A stretch of 64,000 nucleotides of DNA from Alphaproteobacteria bacterium. Lineage in GTDB: Bacteria; Pseudomonadota; Alphaproteobacteria; ATCC43930; CGMCC-115725. Both the position numbers and the translations under genes were made by a program. Shown here one piece after another: positions 60,157 through 64,000 of this stretch. The stretch spans positions 1 through 64,000 of the forward strand of contig JAFAYW010000183.1 of NCBI GenBank assembly GCA_019240125.1. Reading direction: 5' to 3'. Under the pieces are notes generated by a model. That model was not told the origin of the DNA, did no database searches, and saw only the letters and a list, made by a program, of their open reading frames with translations. Numbering within the stretch: the stretch's first letter is position 1; every line of letters starts with the position of its first letter.

Positions 60157-61302
60157 ATGAATTATTTGATGCAGATTGTTCACGGCGGCGTGTTGTACGT
60201 CGGCGTTTTCCTGATCGTACTGACCGTGCTTGTCTTTGTGCATGAGCTTGGCCACTACCTGATCGCGCGGCACAACGGCGTCAAAATCGAGGTATTTTCG
60301 ATCGGCTTCGGGCCGGAATTGTTTGGCTGGTGGGATCGCTCCGGCACGCGCTGGAAGTTCAGCGCCATTCCCCTCGGCGGCTATGTGAAGATGTTTGGCG
60401 ACAGCGACGCCAGCTCGGGCTTGCCCGCCGCAGATGCTGCGGAAATGACCCCGGCCGAGCGGGAAGTGTCGTTTCACTGCAAGCGCCTGGGTCAGCGCGC
60501 CGCGATCGTCGCGGGTGGTCCTTTCGCGAATTTCGTCTTCGCGATTGTCATGCTGGCCCTGCTGTTCATGACGTATGGGCAGCCCTTTACACCGGCGCAG
60601 GTTGGCCAGGTGGTGGCGGGCAGCGCCGCCGCGAATGGCGGGATCAAGTCGGGCGACGACATTGTCAGCATCAACGGTCGAACCGTCGACCGCTTTGAGG
60701 ACGTCCAGCAGATCGTGCGGCTCAATCCCAACGTGGCGATGGATATGGTAGTGCGCCGCGATGACGCCTTGGTGAATCTGAGCGTGACGCCAGCCCAGGT
60801 CGAGGAGACCGACCGGTTCGGCACACACCAGATCGGCCAGCTAGGCATACGCGGTGGCACACCCAAATACGTCCGGCGCAACCCTGCGAGCGCTGTGGTG
60901 CGTGCGGTCGGCGAAACCTGGAACCTGTGTGCCACCACCCTGCAGGCGATGTGGCAGATGGTGATCGGCACCCGCGGTACCGACGAACTAGGCGGTCCGC
61001 TGCGGATCGCGCAGCTATCTGGCGAGGTCGCACAGGGCGGCATAGTGCCGCTGCTGTGGTTCATGTCCGTGTTATCGGTCAACCTCGGGCTGATCAATCT
61101 ATTCCCGGTGCCGGTCCTGGATGGCGGCCATTTATTGTTCTACGCAGCCGAGGCGGTGCGCGGAAAACCGCTTGGACAGCGCGCCCAGGAATACGGTTTC
61201 CGGGTCGGGCTGGCGCTGGTTCTGACGCTGATGGTGTTCGCCACTTGGAACGACCTGATGCGCACCGGGATCGTTGATATTGTGAAGCGCTTCGTGACCT
61301 GA
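60157..61302 (+). CDS. rseP: Site-2 protease RseP-family metalloprotease
   Basis: 381 aa intramembrane zinc protease. HExxH is H29-E30-L-G-H33 in the first TM helix, one PDZ domain spans about 145-230 (GGIKSGDDIVSINGRTVDRFED), and the second metal motif is LDG (321-323) in FPVPVLDGGHL. It cleaves anti-sigma factors or signal-peptide remnants in the inner membrane. One PDZ domain is visible rather than the two of E. coli RseP. GGGAAC precedes the ATG. Confidence 0.96.
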   Translation: MNYLMQIVHGGVLYVGVFLIVLTVLVFVHELGHYLIARHNGVKIEVFSIGFGPELFGWWDRSGTRWKFSAIPLGGYVKMFGDSDASSGLPAADAAEMTPAEREVSFHCKRLGQRAAIVAGGPFANFVFAIVMLALLFMTYGQPFTPAQVGQVVAGSAAANGGIKSGDDIVSINGRTVDRFEDVQQIVRLNPNVAMDMVVRRDDALVNLSVTPAQVEETDRFGTHQIGQLGIRGGTPKYVRRNPASAVVRAVGETWNLCATTLQAMWQMVIGTRGTDELGGPLRIAQLSGEVAQGGIVPLLWFMSVLSVNLGLINLFPVPVLDGGHLLFYAAEAVRGKPLGQRAQEYGFRVGLALVLTLMVFATWNDLMRTGIVDIVKRFVT

Positions 61303-61367
61303 CAGTATCCGCGCCAGAAAACGCACAAGCGTCGGGGTGGGGGTTGGGTCCAACGCGTTTGAGAACG

Positions 61368-63737
61368 ATGCACCGCCTGCTGGTCTGGGCGGTGGCAGTC
61401 GTCACTGTGGCCATGCTGTGGACGCCCGCCGAGGCGCAGCAGCGTGCGCGTCAACCCGCTGTCAGCGCCGCGGCGGGCGCAGGCACCATTGCAAATATCC
61501 GCATCGAAGGAGCGCAGCGGATCGAGAAGGAGACGATCCGCTCGTACCTGATCCTGCAGCCCGGGGATAATTGGGACGCTGAAAAGGTTGACGGATCGCT
61601 GAAGGCGCTGTTTGCCACCGGGCTGTTCGCCGATGTGAAGCTGGTTCGCGACGGCAGCACGCTGGTGGTCCGCGTCGTCGAGAACCCGATCATCAACCGT
61701 ATCGCCTTCGAGGGTAACTCGAAGCTCGCCGACAAAGACCTGAATGGCGAGATCCAGCTGCGACCCCGCGTCGTCTACACGCGCACCCGGGTCGAGAACG
61801 ATGTGCGGCGCATCATCGAGCTCTATCGCCGCCATGGCCGTTTCGCCGCGACCGTCGAGCCCAAGGTCATTCAGCTTTCCGAAAACCGGGTCGATCTTGT
61901 CTTCGAAATCAATGAAGGCGAATCGACGGGCGTGCGCAGCATCAACTTTGTCGGCAACAGGGAATTCGGCGACGGCACGCTGCGCGGTGTGATCGACACG
62001 AAGGAGAGCCGCTGGTACCGGTTTTTCTCGAATGCTGACACCTACGATCCCGACCGGCTGACCTATGACCGCGAGTTGCTGCGCAAATTTTATCTCGCCG
62101 AGGGGTACGCGGATTTCCGCGTCATCTCGGCGGTCGCTGAGCTGACTCCGGACCGCGATGGGTTTGTGCTGACCTTTACGGTCGATGAGGGCGAGCGCTA
62201 TCACTTCGGCAATGTCGATGTGAACATAACCCTCAAGGACCTGCCCAAAGAGCAGGTGATGCCCTTGCTGACCGTGCATTCCGGCGAGTGGTACAATGGC
62301 GAAGCGGTTGAGCATTCGATTCAGGTGCTGACAGACGCACTGGGCAATCGCGGCTACGCCTTTGTCGAGGTAAAGCCGCAAATCACCCGCAATCGCGACG
62401 CCCGCACGCTTGATGTCGTGTTCGATGTGCAGGAAGGTCCGCGGGTCTATGTCGAGCGGATCGATATCAACGGCAACGTGCGCACTCTCGACAAGGTTAT
62501 CCGGCGTGAGTTCCGGCTGGTGGAGGGCGACGCCTTCAACACCAGCAAGATGACGCGCTCGAAAGACCGCATCAAAAACCTCGGCTTCTTCAAAAAGGTC
62601 GATGTCACCAATTCGCCGGGCTCGTCACCCGACCGCACCGTCGTAACCGTCGAAGTGGAGGAGCAGTCGACCGGCGAGCTGTCACTGGGTCTGGGCTTCT
62701 CGACCAGCGACGGGCCGCTCGCGGATATCAGTGTGCGCGAACGCAATTTCCTGGGTCGTGGCCAGGATCTGCGCATCGGGACGGTGGTCTCGTTTCGCTC
62801 GCAACAGGTCGATCTGAGCTTTACCGAGCCCTATTTCCTCGACAAGAACATCGCCGCCGGTTTCGATCTGTTTGAGGTGAAAACCAGCCCGACGGCGAAC
62901 TTCTTCAGCGGCGCGACCCCAGCCTATGAGCAATTCTCTTATGGCGGCGCGTTGCGGGCGGGCTATCAGATCACCGATGATCTGCGACAGACCTTCAAGT
63001 ACACGGCGCGGTCGGACGACATTACCGACCTCCAGACCAACACCTCGTTGTTCATCGTGCTCGAGCAGGGAACGCACACCACGTCGTCGATCGGTCAGGT
63101 TCTGCTCTACGACAAGCGCGACAATCGCCTCGAGCCGACCAGCGGTTACTATGCCTCGCTCGGTAACGACTTCGCCGGCGTCGGGTTCGGGGTGGAGTAC
63201 ATCCGCAACAAGGTTAATGCCGGCTACTACTATTCCTTCGCCCCGGAGTGGGTGTTAAGTGTGACGGGTGAGGCCGGCGACATCTTTGGCTGGGGCGGCC
63301 AGAAGGTATTGCTGCAGGATCGGTTCTTTGTCGGCGGCGACAACCTGCGTGGCTTCGAATCGGCTGGCATCGGGCCGCGCGACGCGATCTCCGGAGATCC
63401 GCTTGGCGGCAATAAATATTATGTCGGCTCGATATCTCTGGGTGTGCCGCTCGGCCTGCCGAAGGAACTTGGTGTCTCCGGCCACCTCTTCTCCGATTTC
63501 GGCAGTTTGTGGTCGAATGATCAGAAGAGCACCCAGTTCACCCCCGCGCAGATCGCCGCGAATGGCGGCATCACGCCACTGATCGTCGACTCGACCTCGA
63601 TCCGTGCCAGCGCTGGGTTTGGTGTCTCCTGGAAATCCCCGGTCGGCCCGGTTCAGCTGGATCTCGCCTATCCGATCAAGCGCGAGCCGTTCGACAAGAC
63701 CCAGTTGTTTCACGTTAGTTTCGGTACGAGGTTCTGA
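61368..63737 (+). CDS. bamA: Outer-membrane protein assembly factor BamA
   Basis: 789 aa with signal peptide (1-24, ...PAEA/QQ). Five POTRA domains occupy about 40-415 (ANIRIEGAQRIEKETI, INRIAFEGNSKL, and so on). The C-terminal Omp85 barrel ends in SFGTRF, whose final Phe is the BAM recognition signal. The barrel has VGGDNLRGFESAGIGPRD, the conserved (V/I)RGF-type lid-loop motif. ATG 61368 is used because it gives a normal signal peptide; TTG 61344 is possible. The stop overlaps the skp start by one base. Confidence 0.97.
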   Translation: MHRLLVWAVAVVTVAMLWTPAEAQQRARQPAVSAAAGAGTIANIRIEGAQRIEKETIRSYLILQPGDNWDAEKVDGSLKALFATGLFADVKLVRDGSTLVVRVVENPIINRIAFEGNSKLADKDLNGEIQLRPRVVYTRTRVENDVRRIIELYRRHGRFAATVEPKVIQLSENRVDLVFEINEGESTGVRSINFVGNREFGDGTLRGVIDTKESRWYRFFSNADTYDPDRLTYDRELLRKFYLAEGYADFRVISAVAELTPDRDGFVLTFTVDEGERYHFGNVDVNITLKDLPKEQVMPLLTVHSGEWYNGEAVEHSIQVLTDALGNRGYAFVEVKPQITRNRDARTLDVVFDVQEGPRVYVERIDINGNVRTLDKVIRREFRLVEGDAFNTSKMTRSKDRIKNLGFFKKVDVTNSPGSSPDRTVVTVEVEEQSTGELSLGLGFSTSDGPLADISVRERNFLGRGQDLRIGTVVSFRSQQVDLSFTEPYFLDKNIAAGFDLFEVKTSPTANFFSGATPAYEQFSYGGALRAGYQITDDLRQTFKYTARSDDITDLQTNTSLFIVLEQGTHTTSSIGQVLLYDKRDNRLEPTSGYYASLGNDFAGVGFGVEYIRNKVNAGYYYSFAPEWVLSVTGEAGDIFGWGGQKVLLQDRFFVGGDNLRGFESAGIGPRDAISGDPLGGNKYYVGSISLGVPLGLPKELGVSGHLFSDFGSLWSNDQKSTQFTPAQIAANGGITPLIVDSTSIRASAGFGVSWKSPVGPVQLDLAYPIKREPFDKTQLFHVSFGTRF

Positions 63738-64000
63738 TGTTTAGTTCCCGGTTCGGGGCATTGTTACCTGTCGTCGCGCTTGGCTTGATCGGCCCGGCGC
63801 AAGCGCAACAGACCAGCCCCACGCCACCAGCCCCGGCAGCCGCCCCGGCACCCGCCCCCGGTCCGGGGCTGAACATCCTGGTGGTTGATGTGCAATCGCT
63901 GCTACAGAATTCGAAATCCGCCAAGATGGTGCGGCAGCAGATCGAGGCGAAGCGCGCCGAATACGCCAAGGAGATATCGCACCAGGAAGAGACACTGCGG
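63737..64000 (+). CDS. skp: Skp/OmpH-family periplasmic chaperone (partial)
   Basis: The first 88 codons; the rest lies beyond the window. Signal peptide 1-23 (GPAQAQ), then a Pro/Ala-rich linker (PTPPAPAAAPAPAPGPG), then ILVVDVQSLLQNSKSAKMVRQQI and the start of the long coiled-coil arm (EAKRAEYAKEISHQEE). It holds unfolded outer-membrane proteins in the periplasm for BamA. The start codon overlaps the bamA stop by one base. The proline linker is longer than in E. coli Skp. Confidence 0.88.
   Translation, partial: MFSSRFGALLPVVALGLIGPAQAQQTSPTPPAPAAAPAPAPGPGLNILVVDVQSLLQNSKSAKMVRQQIEAKRAEYAKEISHQEETLR

Overview
The window looks like chromosomal DNA of a GC-rich alphaproteobacterium (Rhodospirillales/Hyphomicrobiales-like). 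The best evidence is the housekeeping string rpsB-tsf-pyrH-frr-uppS-cdsA-dxr-rseP-bamA-skp at 54-64 kb, an S2 protein with a long acidic tail, a NepR-like small protein, Flp/Tad pilus pieces and a short (type 2) ArgC. No species can be named from the sequence.

Layout. 1-2.5 kb is the right-hand end of an integrated element: a tyrosine integrase, a coupled winged-helix protein, two unknown genes, and at its border only the 5' half of a tRNA-Gly(CCC), broken at the anticodon loop. 2.6-13.7 kb holds catabolism-type genes: a PLP-dependent dehydratase, a peptide-type ABC binding protein, two LLM flavin oxidoreductases, an ABM-fold monooxygenase, a cupin, an MFS permease, two alpha/beta hydrolases, an SDR and a PEP mutase/isocitrate lyase-family enzyme. 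13.7-20.9 kb mixes exported proteins of unknown role, an AI-2E-type permease, a cupin, an OmpA lipoprotein, a family III CoA-transferase with a DUF1330 partner, and a secreted phosphodiesterase. 20.9-24.6 kb is a TadG/TadE/TadE operon; the matching Flp pilin sits alone at 33.2 kb. 24.9-31.6 kb carries bpt, a fumarase-superfamily lyase, panC and a complete TRAP transporter. A CHASE3-like/GGDEF diguanylate cyclase and tRNA-Leu(CAA) follow.

The most unusual region is 33.7-41.6 kb, which I read as a peptide (RiPP/bacteriocin-like) locus. A soluble OmpR-type winged-helix regulator faces a rightward operon: two tiny precursors, a Cys-rich protein, an HlyD adaptor and a C39-peptidase ABC exporter. 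A second unit encodes a third precursor with a C-T-T-C core, a DUF692/MNIO iron enzyme and its likely partner protein. All three precursors share one 19-residue leader block ending in VA(G/A)G, but have unrelated cores. I infer that the exporter clips all three leaders and that the MNIO enzyme modifies the cysteine-bearing core.

41.6-54 kb returns to ordinary metabolism: a lone TreZ, a phosphatase with no clear start, a cupin, argC, an Fe-S oxidoreductase, a NepR-like protein, a quinone oxidoreductase, an unexported family 3 binding protein, an FAH-family hydrolase, an alpha/beta hydrolase and a third LLM oxidoreductase. The window ends inside skp.
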